This document shows positions 52,885-61,791 of a stretch of DNA of 64,000 nt, piece by piece. Position numbers and translations under genes: made by a program. How positions within the stretch are numbered: position 1 is the first letter of the stretch; each line of letters opens with the position of its first letter. The DNA is from Agromyces sp. H17E-10 (GTDB lineage: Bacteria > Actinomycetota > Actinomycetes > Actinomycetales > Microbacteriaceae): contig NZ_CP095042.1 of NCBI RefSeq assembly GCF_022919715.1, positions 1,178,001 to 1,242,000 of the forward strand, in the 5' to 3' direction. The notes beneath the pieces are model-generated. The model was not told the origin of the DNA, did not search any database, and worked only from the letters and a program-made list of their open reading frames with translations.

Positions 52885-53307
52885 TTACCGGTCGTCGCGC
52901 GCTTCAGCGACGACCGCGTTGACCACCGGCGCGGGGATCCGCACCGAATCGACGACGGCTCCGCCGGCCGCCAGCAGGCGGCTGGCGAGGTGCCTCGCCC
53001 ACACGAGCTCGACGACGAGCAGCAGGGCGGATGCCCCGACCGGGAGTCGTCCGCCGAGTTCGTGCACGTCTTCTTCGCCGACGAGGCCAACGCCAGCGAG
53101 CTCGATCTCGCCGAGCGTGATGCCCGACTCGTCCAGCTCCAGGAACTCCACACCCTCCTCGGTGCGCGACACGTGCACCAGGTCGAGCAGTCTGACCGTG
53201 CCGGCCTCGACGAGGTCGAGCACCGCCTCGATCACACCGGCGTCGGGCGCATCGCCCTCATAGGCGGCGAGCACCAGCTCCACCGGCCCGAACTCGAGAT
53301 CATCCAT
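52885..53307 (-). CDS. DUF6325-family protein
   Basis: A 140-residue acidic protein. The pattern DDLEFGPVELVLAAYEG, then IEAVLDLVEAGTVRLLDLVHVSR, fits DUF6325, a family of unknown function usually found beside SHOCT proteins. The ATG at 53307 is chosen because a G-rich ribosome site (GAGGGGG) lies about 8 bases upstream. It is the first gene of the unit DUF6325-SHOCT-sulfatase-Sap; a pair of operator-like repeats lies upstream at 53410-53468. Confidence 0.78.
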   Translation of the reverse strand: MDDLEFGPVELVLAAYEGDAPDAGVIEAVLDLVEAGTVRLLDLVHVSRTEEGVEFLELDESGITLGEIELAGVGLVGEEDVHELGGRLPVGASALLLVVELVWARHLASRLLAAGGAVVDSVRIPAPVVNAVVAEARDDR

Positions 53308-53409
53308 GAATCGCGCCCCCTCGGCGTCTCGGCCCGGAGCACTGCACCCCGGCGGTCGGGCGCGCGGAAGCACGCCCGGGTTCCATCGTGCTGAGCGCGT
53401 CGGCGGCCT

Positions 53410-53468
53410 GCATCACGCAGATCGCGTGATGAGCCGCGGCATCCACGTTCGCGTGATCTGCATGATGC
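53410..53468. promoter_or_regulatory. Two 21-bp operator-like repeats in opposite orientation
   Basis: 53410-53430 contains CATCACGC-agatc-GCGTGATG (a perfect palindrome extending to 53431). 53448-53468 read on the minus strand is the same 21-mer with four changes. Centres are 38 bases apart in the divergent promoter of the sulfatase unit and the CMD-like gene. Confidence 0.6.
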
Positions 53469-53519
53469 GTGGAGCCGTGTCGAACGATGTAATCGAATGC
53501 ATCGAGAGGAGCACCCGAC

Positions 53520-53849
53520 ATGGACCACATCGAAGTGCTGCGCCGGCTGGCCCTCGCCGACGACCGACTCTCGAGCGACGCGTTCACGGAGCAGGCGCCG
53601 AGCCCGCTCGAGGCGAAGCCGGTCGCGATCGCACGCCTGGCCGCACTCGTCGGCGTCGGCGGCACCGACGCCTCGTTCGCGGCGACGGCCGACGCCGCCG
53701 TGCGCGCCGGAGCCTCCGCCGAAGAGCTCGTCCACGTGATCATCTGCACGGTGCCGGTCGTCGGCGTGCCGAGGGCGGTCGCTGCGGCTCAGCACCTCTC
53801 GGTCGCGCTGGGACTCGATCTCGAGACGTTCGTGAGCGACGACGCGTGA
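53520..53849 (+). CDS. Carboxymuconolactone decarboxylase-like protein
   Basis: A 109-residue all-helical protein of the CMD/AhpD fold (ALVGVGGTDASFAATADAAVRAGASAEELVHVIICTVPVVG). The redox pair CxxC of AhpD-type peroxidases is absent; only one Cys remains, so it is more like the decarboxylase branch or a binding protein. GAGAGGAG lies upstream. It is divergent from the sulfatase unit and ends 3 bases from the convergent MalT-like gene. Confidence 0.78.
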   Translation: MDHIEVLRRLALADDRLSSDAFTEQAPSPLEAKPVAIARLAALVGVGGTDASFAATADAAVRAGASAEELVHVIICTVPVVGVPRAVAAAQHLSVALGLDLETFVSDDA

Positions 53850-53852
53850 CCG

Positions 53853-56125
53853 TCATCCGAGCAGGCCGAGCTCGCCGGCCCGCTCGACGGCCGCACCGCG
53901 CGTCGTGACCTGCAGCTTGCGGTAGATCGACCCCACCTGCGAACTCACGGTGTTGCGCGACACGAACAACCGCTCGCCGATCTCGCCGATCGTCAGGTGC
54001 GTCTGCAGGTAGGGCAGCAGCCGCAGCTCCGCGGGCGTGAGCGGGGAGTTGCCGAGCATCTCGCGCGACTGCTCGAGCGAGCCACGGAACTCGGCGACCT
54101 CGTCGACCAGGGTGCCGAGGCCGGGCCGCGCCCGGATCAGCTCGTCGATCTCCTGCAGCAGGTGGGCGGCGGTCGGCGTCCGGCCGAGCGCGGCGAACGC
54201 ACGTGCGAGTTCGAGCCGCACCTTGACGGCGAACACCGGCATCACGTGCGTGCACAGGCCTCGATCGCGCATGACGCTCGCAAGCAGGCCCTCCGCGGTC
54301 TCGAGGTCGCGCCTCTTGATCGCGATGCGGGCGCTCACGGCGAGGGCGAGCATCGTGGTCGCGTACCCCTGCATGCCGCTCGCGGCGATGACGCCGCGCG
54401 CGCGGTCCGCGTGGGTCGCGGCATCCGCGATCGCCCCCCGCTCGAACGCGATGATCGCGAGCTCCGCCTCGCTCAGGATGATGGTGTCGGAGTTGCCGAA
54501 CAGTTCGGCCTGGGCCGTCGCCCGCTCGAACAGCTCGACCGCCCGGTCGACGTCGCCGCCGAGCAGCGTCGTCCAGCCGACGAGATGCAGCGCCTGGTCG
54601 CGCCAGATGCTCGACGCCGACTCCTCGCCGAGCGCGTACTCGGCGTCGGCGGTCGCCGACGCCAGGCCCTCGCGCCACATGATGACCCGCACCATCGCTC
54701 GCGCGGACTCGAAGCGGGGAAGCCCGAACTCGGGGGCCCGGCGTAGTCGATGCCGTCGAACAGCCTCGCCCACCGGTCGGCCTCCGCCGCCTGCCCGGCG
54801 AGGATGGCGCGCAGGCCCGCGTGCACGACGAGCGGCGGGAAGGAGGCGATGGCCTCGTCGCCGAGCTCCTCCATCCACCGGGTCAGGGCGGCGAGATCGC
54901 CGGCCTGATACGCCGTCAGGCCGCGCTCGGCGACGAGCCGCACCGACTGCTCGTGGTCGCCGGCGGCGAGCAGGTGCTCGATCGCCAGGTGCACGTGGTC
55001 ATGCGTCTCGCACCACTTCGCGGCGCGGCGATGCAGGTCGACGTCGGCGCCGGGCTCGGCCCGGTCGAGCTCCGCGACCAGGAACTCGCGGAACAGCTGG
55101 TGGTAGCGGTACTCGCCGCGGCGCCGGTCGACCGGCACCAGGAAGAGCCCCCGCCGCTCGAGCTCGCGCAGCCGGGCCCGGGAGTCGTTGCGCTCGAGCA
55201 CCGCGTCGCAGCATCCGGCCGAGAGGTGTTCGAGCAGCGCGGTGCGCCGCAGGAACGCCTGGTCGTCGGGGTCGAGTGCCGAGTAGCACGCACGATAGAG
55301 GTAGTCGGCCACGAACCGGTCGTCGCCGCCGACCTCGACGGGGTCTCCGCCGTCGCGCGCGACGAGCGCGGCGAGCGTGATGCCCGTCGGCCACCCCTCG
55401 GTGTGCGCGACGAGCCGCTCGAGCACCTCGTCGTCGGCGCCGACGTCGAGCACGTCGAACACCCGCCGGGCGTCGTCGAGGTCGAGTCGCAGGTGATCGG
55501 CGCCGATCTCGACGACGTCGCCGCCGAGGCGCAGGCGCGAGAGGAACGGCGGCACGTGCCGGCTCGCCATCACGACCTGCGAGCCGAGCGGAATCCGGCC
55601 GAGGGCGACCTCGAGGACGTCCTGGCAGTCGGGCGAACCGGCCTCGTGCACATCGTCGAGCACGAGCACGAACGACGTGCCGACGTACTCGATCGCCGCG
55701 GCGAGCATGGGTGCCGCTCCGCCGAGCACGGCACGTCCGGTCATGGGCAGTGCGACGACCGCGGCGAGCCGCTCGTCACCCGGCATCGCCTGCTCGAACG
55801 CGACCGCGAGCACGTTGACGAGGGCGGCCGGATCGTCGTCGAACCGGTCGAGCGAGACCCAGACGAGGGCGCGATCGTCGACCTCGGCCCACTCGCGCAG
55901 CAGCGTCGTCTTGCCGTAGCCGGCCGGAGCCACGAGGCTCACGAGGGGAGCGTGCGAACGGCGCGCACGATCGATGAGTCGGCGTCGGCTCACGGTGGCA
56001 CCGTGCGCTCGAGCCGGGGCGAACTTCGGCACGTGCCCGTCGAGCGGGGTCGGCCGCTCGATCATCGAGACGGCTTCCGGACCCGCTCCCGATGACGTTT
56101 CCCCCACGGCCGTCAAACCGTCCAT
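53853..56125 (-). pseudogene. MalT-like LuxR-family regulator, broken by a one-base frameshift
   Basis: Two overlapping frames give one protein of about 757 residues. The first frame (from 56125) holds P-loop APAGYGKTT (66-74), Walker B VLVLDDVH and the first TPR-like repeats. The second frame, to 53853, holds the rest of the TPRs and the LuxR helix-turn-helix (LTIGEIGERLFVSRNTVSSQ). The break is at 54732-54739, a run of five G and three C; adding one base gives a continuous YAG-PEFGLPRFES. It is either a true mutation or a homopolymer sequencing error. Likely targets are the divergent amine-oxidase genes. Confidence 0.8.
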
Positions 56126-56409
56126 AGGTGGGAGTCTATGCACGGATGGGGGACATCTCGGCACGACATCTCGCAGAATTCAGGGCCTTGCCCCACGAAC
56201 GGGGGGTACGCTGACTTCCGCGCCGGCACGGGCCGAAATCCTGGCCGACCGGCGTCGGCACGGGGCGTGGTCCGGCGGACGCGTGCGGCGCCGCAGGGCC
56301 GCCGGACAAGTCGTTCGGCCGCGCGGCCAGATCCCGACACACGCCGGTGGCGACCGAGGCCCGACGCCGTCAGGATGGATGACAACCAATCGCATCGGAG
56401 TGATACCCC
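56126..56409. other. 284-base divergent promoter region
   Basis: It lies between the MalT-like regulator and the amine-oxidase operon. I see no ORF and no clear long palindrome. GGAG at about 56396-56399 is the probable ribosome site of the oxidase gene. Confidence 0.5.
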
Positions 56410-57861
56410 GTGGGCACCACCGTCTTCGAACGACGCACCCCCAGTCCATCCGTCATCGAGCACTCGCTCGCCGGCACCGGTCACTCGGTGTTCTGGCGCG
56501 ACGACCTGCCCGACACCCTCAAGCCGAAGCGGCCGAAGCTCGCCGGCACGAAGGTCGCAGAGCTCGTCGTCGTCGGCGGCGGCTACACCGGCCTGTGGAC
56601 CGCGCTCCTCGCGAAGGAGCGCAACCCCGACGCGCGGGTGGTACTCGTCGAGGCGAAGCGCATCGGCTGGGCGGCCTCGGGTCGCAACGGCGGCTTCTGC
56701 GAGGCGAGCCTCACCCACGGCGACGAGAACGGCCAGGCGCGCTGGCCGAAGGAGATGGAGATCCTCCACCGCCTCGGCATGCAGAACCTCGACGAGATCG
56801 AGGCCAGCGAGGCGAAGTACGGCATGGACTTCCAGTTCGAGCGCACCGGCCAGCTCGCCCCCGCCATCGAGGAGCACCAGGTCGAGTGGCTGCGCGACTG
56901 GGCCGACGAGGCGGCGAAGCACGGCGAGGGCGACGACGTCGTGTTCCTCGACGAGGCCGCGGTACGGGCATCCGTCAACTCGCCCACCTATCTCGCAGGT
57001 GTGTGGGAGAAGCGCACCAACGCCATGGTGCACCCGGCGCGCCTCGCCGCCGAGCTCGCCCGCGTCGCCGAGGAGCGCGGGGTCGAGATCTTCGAGAACT
57101 CGCCCGTGCGGAGCCTCGAGACGCCCGGGTCGACGGGCGCGGTCAGCGTCGTCACCCACGGCGGCCGCGTCGACGCGAAGCACGCCGTGCTCGCGACGAA
57201 CGTATTCCCGTCGCTGCTCAAGCGCAACCGGCTCATGACCGTGCCGGTCTACGACTACGTGCTCATGACCGAGCCGCTGTCGGCCGAGCAGCTCGCCTCG
57301 ATCGGCTGGAACGACCGCCAGGGCATCGGCGACATGGCGAACCAGTTCCACTACTACCGTCTCTCGAAGGACAACCGCATCCTGTTCGGCGGGTACGACG
57401 CGATCTACCACTACGGCCGCAAGGTGCGCGAGGAGTACGAGAACCGTCCCGAGACGTGGCAGAAGCTCGCGAGCCACTTCTTCACGACCTTCCCGCAGCT
57501 CGAGGGCCTGCAGTTCAGCCACCAGTGGGCGGGCGCGATCGACACGTCGACGCAGTTCACCGCGTTCTTCGGCACCGCACGCGACGGCCGGGTCGCCTAC
57601 GCCCAGGGCTTCACCGGTCTCGGCGTGGGCTCGACGCGCTTCGCGGGCGAGGTCATGCTCGACCTGCTCGAGGGTCGCGAGAACGAGCGCACGACGCTCG
57701 AGATGGTGCGCAAACGCCCGCTGCCCTTCCCGCCCGAGCCCGCGGCGGCCATGGGCATCAACGCGACGCGCTGGTCGCTCGACCGAGCCGACCACAACCG
57801 CGGCAAGCGCAACGTGCTGCTGAAGACGCTCGACGCGCTCGGCCTGGGGTTCGACTCGTGA
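56410..57861 (+). CDS. FAD-dependent amine oxidoreductase (PuuB-like, DAO family)
   Basis: A 483-residue flavoenzyme. The FAD motif VVGGGYTG is at residues 54-61, with ASGRNGGFCEAS and a C-terminal GFTGLGVGSTRFAG typical of gamma-glutamylputrescine oxidase relatives. It likely oxidises a (glutamylated) amine to the aldehyde, giving ammonia and peroxide. It starts at GTG and overlaps the cupin gene by GTGA. With the aldehyde dehydrogenase downstream this forms a short amine-degradation pathway. Confidence 0.87.
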   Translation: MGTTVFERRTPSPSVIEHSLAGTGHSVFWRDDLPDTLKPKRPKLAGTKVAELVVVGGGYTGLWTALLAKERNPDARVVLVEAKRIGWAASGRNGGFCEASLTHGDENGQARWPKEMEILHRLGMQNLDEIEASEAKYGMDFQFERTGQLAPAIEEHQVEWLRDWADEAAKHGEGDDVVFLDEAAVRASVNSPTYLAGVWEKRTNAMVHPARLAAELARVAEERGVEIFENSPVRSLETPGSTGAVSVVTHGGRVDAKHAVLATNVFPSLLKRNRLMTVPVYDYVLMTEPLSAEQLASIGWNDRQGIGDMANQFHYYRLSKDNRILFGGYDAIYHYGRKVREEYENRPETWQKLASHFFTTFPQLEGLQFSHQWAGAIDTSTQFTAFFGTARDGRVAYAQGFTGLGVGSTRFAGEVMLDLLEGRENERTTLEMVRKRPLPFPPEPAAAMGINATRWSLDRADHNRGKRNVLLKTLDALGLGFDS

Positions 57862-58247
57862 GCGCCGACGGGCAGGACGACGTGCTGCGGCTTCTCGCCG
57901 GTGCGGTGACGGATGCCCCGGGGCTGGCGCTCGAGCACGAGCCGGTGCCGGCCGACCAGGTCGTCGCGGGCAGCCCGACGACGGCGTACCTCGCCCTCGA
58001 CGAGTCGGCGGCGGGCGAGATCGGCGTGTGGGAGATGTCGGTCGGCGCGATGCGCGACGTCGAGGTCGACGAGGTGTTCGTCGTGCTCGCGGGCGCCGCG
58101 ACGGTCGAGTTCGAGCACGTGCCGTCGACGGGCCGCCCCGGCGACCCGATCGTGCTCGCACCGGGAGCCGTCGTGCGCCTCGAGGCCGGCATGAAGACGA
58201 TCTGGACGGTCCGCGAACCGCTCCGCAAGGTGTTCATCTCGCGCTGA
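57858..58247 (+). CDS. Cupin-domain protein (Cupin_3/DUF861-like)
   Basis: A 129-residue single beta-barrel: IGVWEMSVGAMRDVEVDEVFVVLAGAATVEF and LAPGAVVRLEAGMKTIWTVREPLRKVFI match the DUF861 pattern seen in ureidoglycine aminohydrolase. Most His metal ligands of classical cupins are missing. Such genes commonly sit next to FAD amine oxidases; the role there is not known. It starts inside the oxidase stop (GTGA), so the two are coupled. Confidence 0.82.
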   Translation: MSADGQDDVLRLLAGAVTDAPGLALEHEPVPADQVVAGSPTTAYLALDESAAGEIGVWEMSVGAMRDVEVDEVFVVLAGAATVEFEHVPSTGRPGDPIVLAPGAVVRLEAGMKTIWTVREPLRKVFISR

Positions 58248-58291
58248 GGCGCGTTCCACGTTTCAGGATTCAGGTTTCAGGAGGAGCAGAC

Positions 58292-59668
58292 ATGGCCAAG
58301 TACCGGGTGCAGAACCCCGCGACGGGGGAGATCGTCGAGACGTTCGAGTCGGCGACCGACGCCGAGATCGAGCAGACGCTCGCGGCGGCCGATGCCGCCT
58401 ACCGCGAGTGGCGCGAACGCAGCGTGCAGGAGCGCGCCGCCGTGGTCAAGCGCGTCGCCGAGCTCTTCGACGAGCGACGAGACGAGCTCGCCCGGCTCAT
58501 CGCCGTCGAGATGGGCAAGTCGATCGCGGAGTCGCTCGACGAGGTCGAGTTCGCCCGCTCGATCATCGAGTACTACGCGGTGTACGGCCCGAGCCTCATC
58601 ACCGACCACGAGATCCCGTCGACGATCCCCGGCAAGGCGGTCATCGAGCAGCTGCCAGTGGGCACCCTGCTCGGCGTCATGCCGTGGAACTTCCCCTACT
58701 ACCAGGTCGCCCGCTTCGCGGCGCCGAACCTCGTGCTCGGCAACACGATCATCCTGAAGCACGCCGACATCTGCGCGCGCTCGGCCCTGACCATCCAAGA
58801 GATCATGGAGGAGGCCGGCGTTCCGGTCGGCGGCTACCAGAACGTGTTCGCCTCGCACGACCAGATCGCGACCATGATCGCCGACCCGCGCGTGCAGGGC
58901 GTCTCGCTCACGGGCTCCGAGCGCGCCGGCGCCATCATCGGCGAGCAGGCGGGCCGCCACCTCAAGAAGGCCGTGCTCGAGCTCGGCGGCATCGACCCGA
59001 TGGTCGTGCTCGACGCCGACGACGTGGCCTCCGTGGCGAAGGCGGCGTGGGACTTCCGCGTCTACAACGGCGGCCAGGTCTGCAACTCGAACAAGCGCAT
59101 GATCGTCATGGACGACATCTACGACGAGTTCGTCGCCGAGCTGACGAAGCTCGCGACGGGCCTCGAGCCGGGCGACCAGCTCGACCTCGGCGAGGGCCAG
59201 TACGCCCCGCTGTCGACGCGCACCGCCGCCGAGACGGTGCACGCGCAGGTGCAGAAGGCGATCGCCGAGGGCGCGAAGCTCCAGGCGGGCGGCGTCCTCG
59301 CCGACGGCCCCGGGGCGTACTACTCCCCCGCCGTGCTCACCGACGTTCCGCGCGACTCGGAGTCGTACCGCGAGGAGATCTTCGGACCGGTAGCGACGGT
59401 CTACCGGGTGCACAGCGACGAGGAGGCCCTCGAGCTCGCCAACGACTGCGCGCTCGGCCTCGGCGGCTCGGTCTTCTCGACCGACGAGGCACGCGCGGCC
59501 CGCGTCGCCTCGCGTCTCGAGGTCGGCATGACGCACGTCAACACGATCGCGGCCGAGGCCGCCGAGCTGCCGTTCGGCGGGGTCAAGCGCTCGGGCTTCG
59601 GCCGCGAGATGGGCCCCGTCGGCATCGGCGAGTTCTCGAACAAGCGGCTCTCGTTCGTCGCGAAGTAG
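58292..59668 (+). CDS. NAD(P)-dependent semialdehyde dehydrogenase (succinate-semialdehyde type)
   Basis: A 458-residue aldehyde dehydrogenase. Catalytic Cys264 is in GGQVCNSNK, general-base Glu230 in LELGG and Asn132 in PWNFPYYQ. Length and motifs fit the short Sad/GabD group that oxidises succinate semialdehyde or similar amine-derived aldehydes. GGAGGAG lies 5 bases before the ATG. TTCAGG occurs three times just upstream (58263-58281). It should process the aldehyde made by the oxidase two genes upstream. Confidence 0.9.
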   Translation: MAKYRVQNPATGEIVETFESATDAEIEQTLAAADAAYREWRERSVQERAAVVKRVAELFDERRDELARLIAVEMGKSIAESLDEVEFARSIIEYYAVYGPSLITDHEIPSTIPGKAVIEQLPVGTLLGVMPWNFPYYQVARFAAPNLVLGNTIILKHADICARSALTIQEIMEEAGVPVGGYQNVFASHDQIATMIADPRVQGVSLTGSERAGAIIGEQAGRHLKKAVLELGGIDPMVVLDADDVASVAKAAWDFRVYNGGQVCNSNKRMIVMDDIYDEFVAELTKLATGLEPGDQLDLGEGQYAPLSTRTAAETVHAQVQKAIAEGAKLQAGGVLADGPGAYYSPAVLTDVPRDSESYREEIFGPVATVYRVHSDEEALELANDCALGLGGSVFSTDEARAARVASRLEVGMTHVNTIAAEAAELPFGGVKRSGFGREMGPVGIGEFSNKRLSFVAK

Positions 59669-59685
59669 CCCGAACGCTCCCGAAC

Positions 59686-59719
59686 ACGAACCCGCCGGCG
59701 TCATCGCCGGCGGGTTCGT
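59686..59719. terminator. Bidirectional terminator hairpin
   Basis: ACGAACCCGCCGGCG and its exact complement form a 15-bp stem with a TCAT loop. It lies between the dehydrogenase and the convergent lipoprotein gene. Confidence 0.8.
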
Positions 59720-59724
59720 TCGCG

Positions 59725-60369
59725 TCAGCCGCAGAACTCCTTCGGCACACCGGGCCGCGCCTGCACGCCGATCACCACGACGGAGTCGTACTCGACGAGG
59801 AAGTTGATGTACCCGGCGGCACTGTCGCCGACCGCGTAACCCTGCGACTCCCCGGCGGGCTGGGTCGTCGGCACGAGGTCGGGGTAGGCTGCGGCGAGCT
59901 CGTCCATCGTGGAGCCGAGCTGGATGCCGGCCTCGGTCGCGGGCGAGGCCGGCACGGCGCCATCGCCGTCGGGCCGTCCAATCGCCCACACCCCTGCGAT
60001 CTCGTCCGAGTCCGGCAGATGGTATGCGAGCATCGTCGCTTCGCCCTCAGCCGAGAGCTGCACGATACCGGGGCAGTATTCCGCCTGTTCGAACGCCGTG
60101 AGCCCGGCGAGCGTCTCCTCGAAGGCGGCCTCGCGTTGGATCGGTCCCATGCCGTCGAGCGTCACCGGCCAGGTCGACACATCGGCCGGGTCGACGGCGA
60201 CCGGCGTGGCCGTCGGCGTCTCGACCGGCGTCGGCGCGGCCGTGGCCGCGGCCGTCGGCTCGGGCTCGGTCGCGTCGCCCGACGTCGCGCACCCGACGAG
60301 CGCGAGGGCTGCGCTCGCTGCGAGAACCGCTCCGGCCCACGATCGGAGGAAAGATACGTTGCGAGGCAT
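59725..60369 (-). CDS. Putative lipoprotein of unknown function
   Basis: A 214-residue protein with a signal ending in the lipobox LALVGC (Cys27), a Thr/Ala/Pro-rich linker (about 28-58), and a globular part with two Cys (EYCPG and the penultimate EFCG). IQLGSTMDELAAAYPDL resembles repeats seen in other actinobacterial lipoproteins. Probably anchored outside the membrane. No specific function can be assigned. Confidence 0.75.
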   Translation of the reverse strand: MPRNVSFLRSWAGAVLAASAALALVGCATSGDATEPEPTAAATAAPTPVETPTATPVAVDPADVSTWPVTLDGMGPIQREAAFEETLAGLTAFEQAEYCPGIVQLSAEGEATMLAYHLPDSDEIAGVWAIGRPDGDGAVPASPATEAGIQLGSTMDELAAAYPDLVPTTQPAGESQGYAVGDSAAGYINFLVEYDSVVVIGVQARPGVPKEFCG

Positions 60370-60473
60370 GGGTCTCCTTCGTGCACGCGGCCCCCCGGCC
60401 GCGTCCGATCAACGTATCGGCCCGCTCACTTCAAGAGGAAGGAGTTCTCCGTATCGCTTGGGTAACGCCCGCC

Positions 60474-61208
60474 TCACGCGACCGCCGCGTCGGCCGCCCC
60501 CTGCGGTGGCCCCGCCGACTCGATGCGGAACGTCTCGCTGAATCGCGCGAGCAGCTCGGTGTCACCTGCGAACGTCTTCGACACGGATGGCTCGCCGGCC
60601 AGCAGCGCGCGCAGCCGGCCTGGCGCGAGCTCGAGTTCGAGCACGGCCTGCGGCACGGGCTCGAACGCCGACCGGCGCGGCTGCGGCAGTGCGCCCGGAC
60701 CCACCGGGGCGACATCGAGCGTGCCGCCCACGACGATCGCCGACACCGAGACGACCACCGCGTCGGCGGCGCCCTCGTCGATCAGGTGCAGCACGTATTC
60801 CGTGGGCGGCATCGACGCCGCGGCATCCGGCCGGAATGCCGATCGCAGGGCGAACGCGACGGAGTCGGCGCTCACCGTCTCACCGTCGCCGGGGTCGCCG
60901 AGCACCGCCCAGCCCCAGCGTTCGAGCGCGGCGACGACGGGCGCGAGCTCGCGCCCGAGCGGCGTGAGCTCGTAGCCGCCGCGCACCATCGGCACGCGCC
61001 GGATCACCCCCGACTCGCCGAGTTCGCGAAGCCGGTCGCTCAGGATGTTCGTCGGGATGCGCGGCAGCGAGGCCTTGAGGTCGCTGTACCGCCGCGCGCC
61101 CCCGAGCAGGTCACGGACGATGAGCAGCGCCCATCGTTCGCCGACCCGCTCGAGGGCCCGTGCCACGCCGCTGTACTGGCCGTAGCCGCGAGCGGCGCGC
61201 GTCGCCAT
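60474..61208 (-). CDS. HxlR-family regulator with an SCP2-like C-terminus
   Basis: A 244-residue protein. The N-terminal winged helix is HxlR-type (ARALERVGERWALLIVRDLLGG, then IPTNILSDRLRELGESGVI). Residues ~125-240 add a domain resembling SCP2 sterol carrier proteins (SKTFAGDTELLARFSETF). It lacks the redox Cys of classical HxlR proteins, so the extra domain may bind a lipid-like ligand. It follows the VOC gene by 10 bases and probably binds the palindrome at 61726-61759. Confidence 0.85.
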   Translation of the reverse strand: MATRAARGYGQYSGVARALERVGERWALLIVRDLLGGARRYSDLKASLPRIPTNILSDRLRELGESGVIRRVPMVRGGYELTPLGRELAPVVAALERWGWAVLGDPGDGETVSADSVAFALRSAFRPDAAASMPPTEYVLHLIDEGAADAVVVSVSAIVVGGTLDVAPVGPGALPQPRRSAFEPVPQAVLELELAPGRLRALLAGEPSVSKTFAGDTELLARFSETFRIESAGPPQGAADAAVA

Positions 61209-61218
61209 GCGGGATGCC

Positions 61219-61677
61219 TCAGGCCGAGGCCGAGCCGCCGGCGGCCTGCTGGGCCAGGTACGCGTCGGGGCCCTGCTCGACCGCGGCCTGCTCCATGAAG
61301 AGGAAGCCGAGGATGTTGCCGTCGGGGTCTTCGAGGTCGCGCGAGTACATGAAGCCGTAGTCCTGCGCCTCGCGAGGCTCGCTGCCGCCCGCTGCGAGCC
61401 CCTTCACGAGCACCGCGTCGACCTCGTCGCGCGAGTCGCGGGTGAACGAGATGCTCGTCTGCGCCTGGGTCTTCGGGTCGATGATCTGCTTGTCGGTGAA
61501 CGTGCCGAGGTATTCGCGGGTGAGCACCATGAAGTAGATGTTCTCGTCGAGCACGACGCACGCGGCGTTCTCGTCGGTGAAGGCGGGGTTGATGCTGAAG
61601 CCGAGGGCCTCGTAGAACGCCTTCGAGCGCTCGAGGTCGGTCGTCGGCAGGTTCACGAAGATGCTGGTCGTGGTCAT
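61219..61677 (-). CDS. VOC-family (glyoxalase-fold) protein
   Basis: A 152-residue protein: IFVNLPTTDLERSKAFYEALGF, ENIYFMVLTREY, and SRDLEDPDGNILGFLFME with the C-terminal Glu metal ligand region. It resembles the YcpA/lactoylglutathione-lyase-like group found with HxlR regulators. The ATG at 61677 follows GGAGG by 5 bases; upstream ATGs lie in the operator region. It is the first gene of the VOC-HxlR unit. Confidence 0.83.
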   Translation of the reverse strand: MTTTSIFVNLPTTDLERSKAFYEALGFSINPAFTDENAACVVLDENIYFMVLTREYLGTFTDKQIIDPKTQAQTSISFTRDSRDEVDAVLVKGLAAGGSEPREAQDYGFMYSRDLEDPDGNILGFLFMEQAAVEQGPDAYLAQQAAGGSASA

Positions 61678-61725
61678 GATCTCCTCCATCGGGATCGTCG
61701 TCGTTTTCGTCCTTGCGAGACTCAG

Positions 61726-61759
61726 CTTGCTCTTAACAAGTTCACTTGTCAATAGCAAG
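61726..61759. promoter_or_regulatory. 34-bp operator palindrome before the VOC-HxlR unit
   Basis: CTTGCT-ctta-ACAAGT-tc-ACTTGT-caat-AGCAAG. The 16-base arms match at 14 positions; inner and outer six-base parts are perfect. TTGACA on the minus strand lies within it. It is the likely HxlR site. Confidence 0.68.
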
Positions 61760-61791
61760 TAAACACGATTTCGATGACGACCCTCGACTCG

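Noticed and set aside
50165..53263. A ~1030-codon open frame opposite the arylsulfatase
   Set aside because: Same reason: composition-driven frame with no motifs; the minus strand carries an intact sulfatase, SHOCT and DUF6325 gene.
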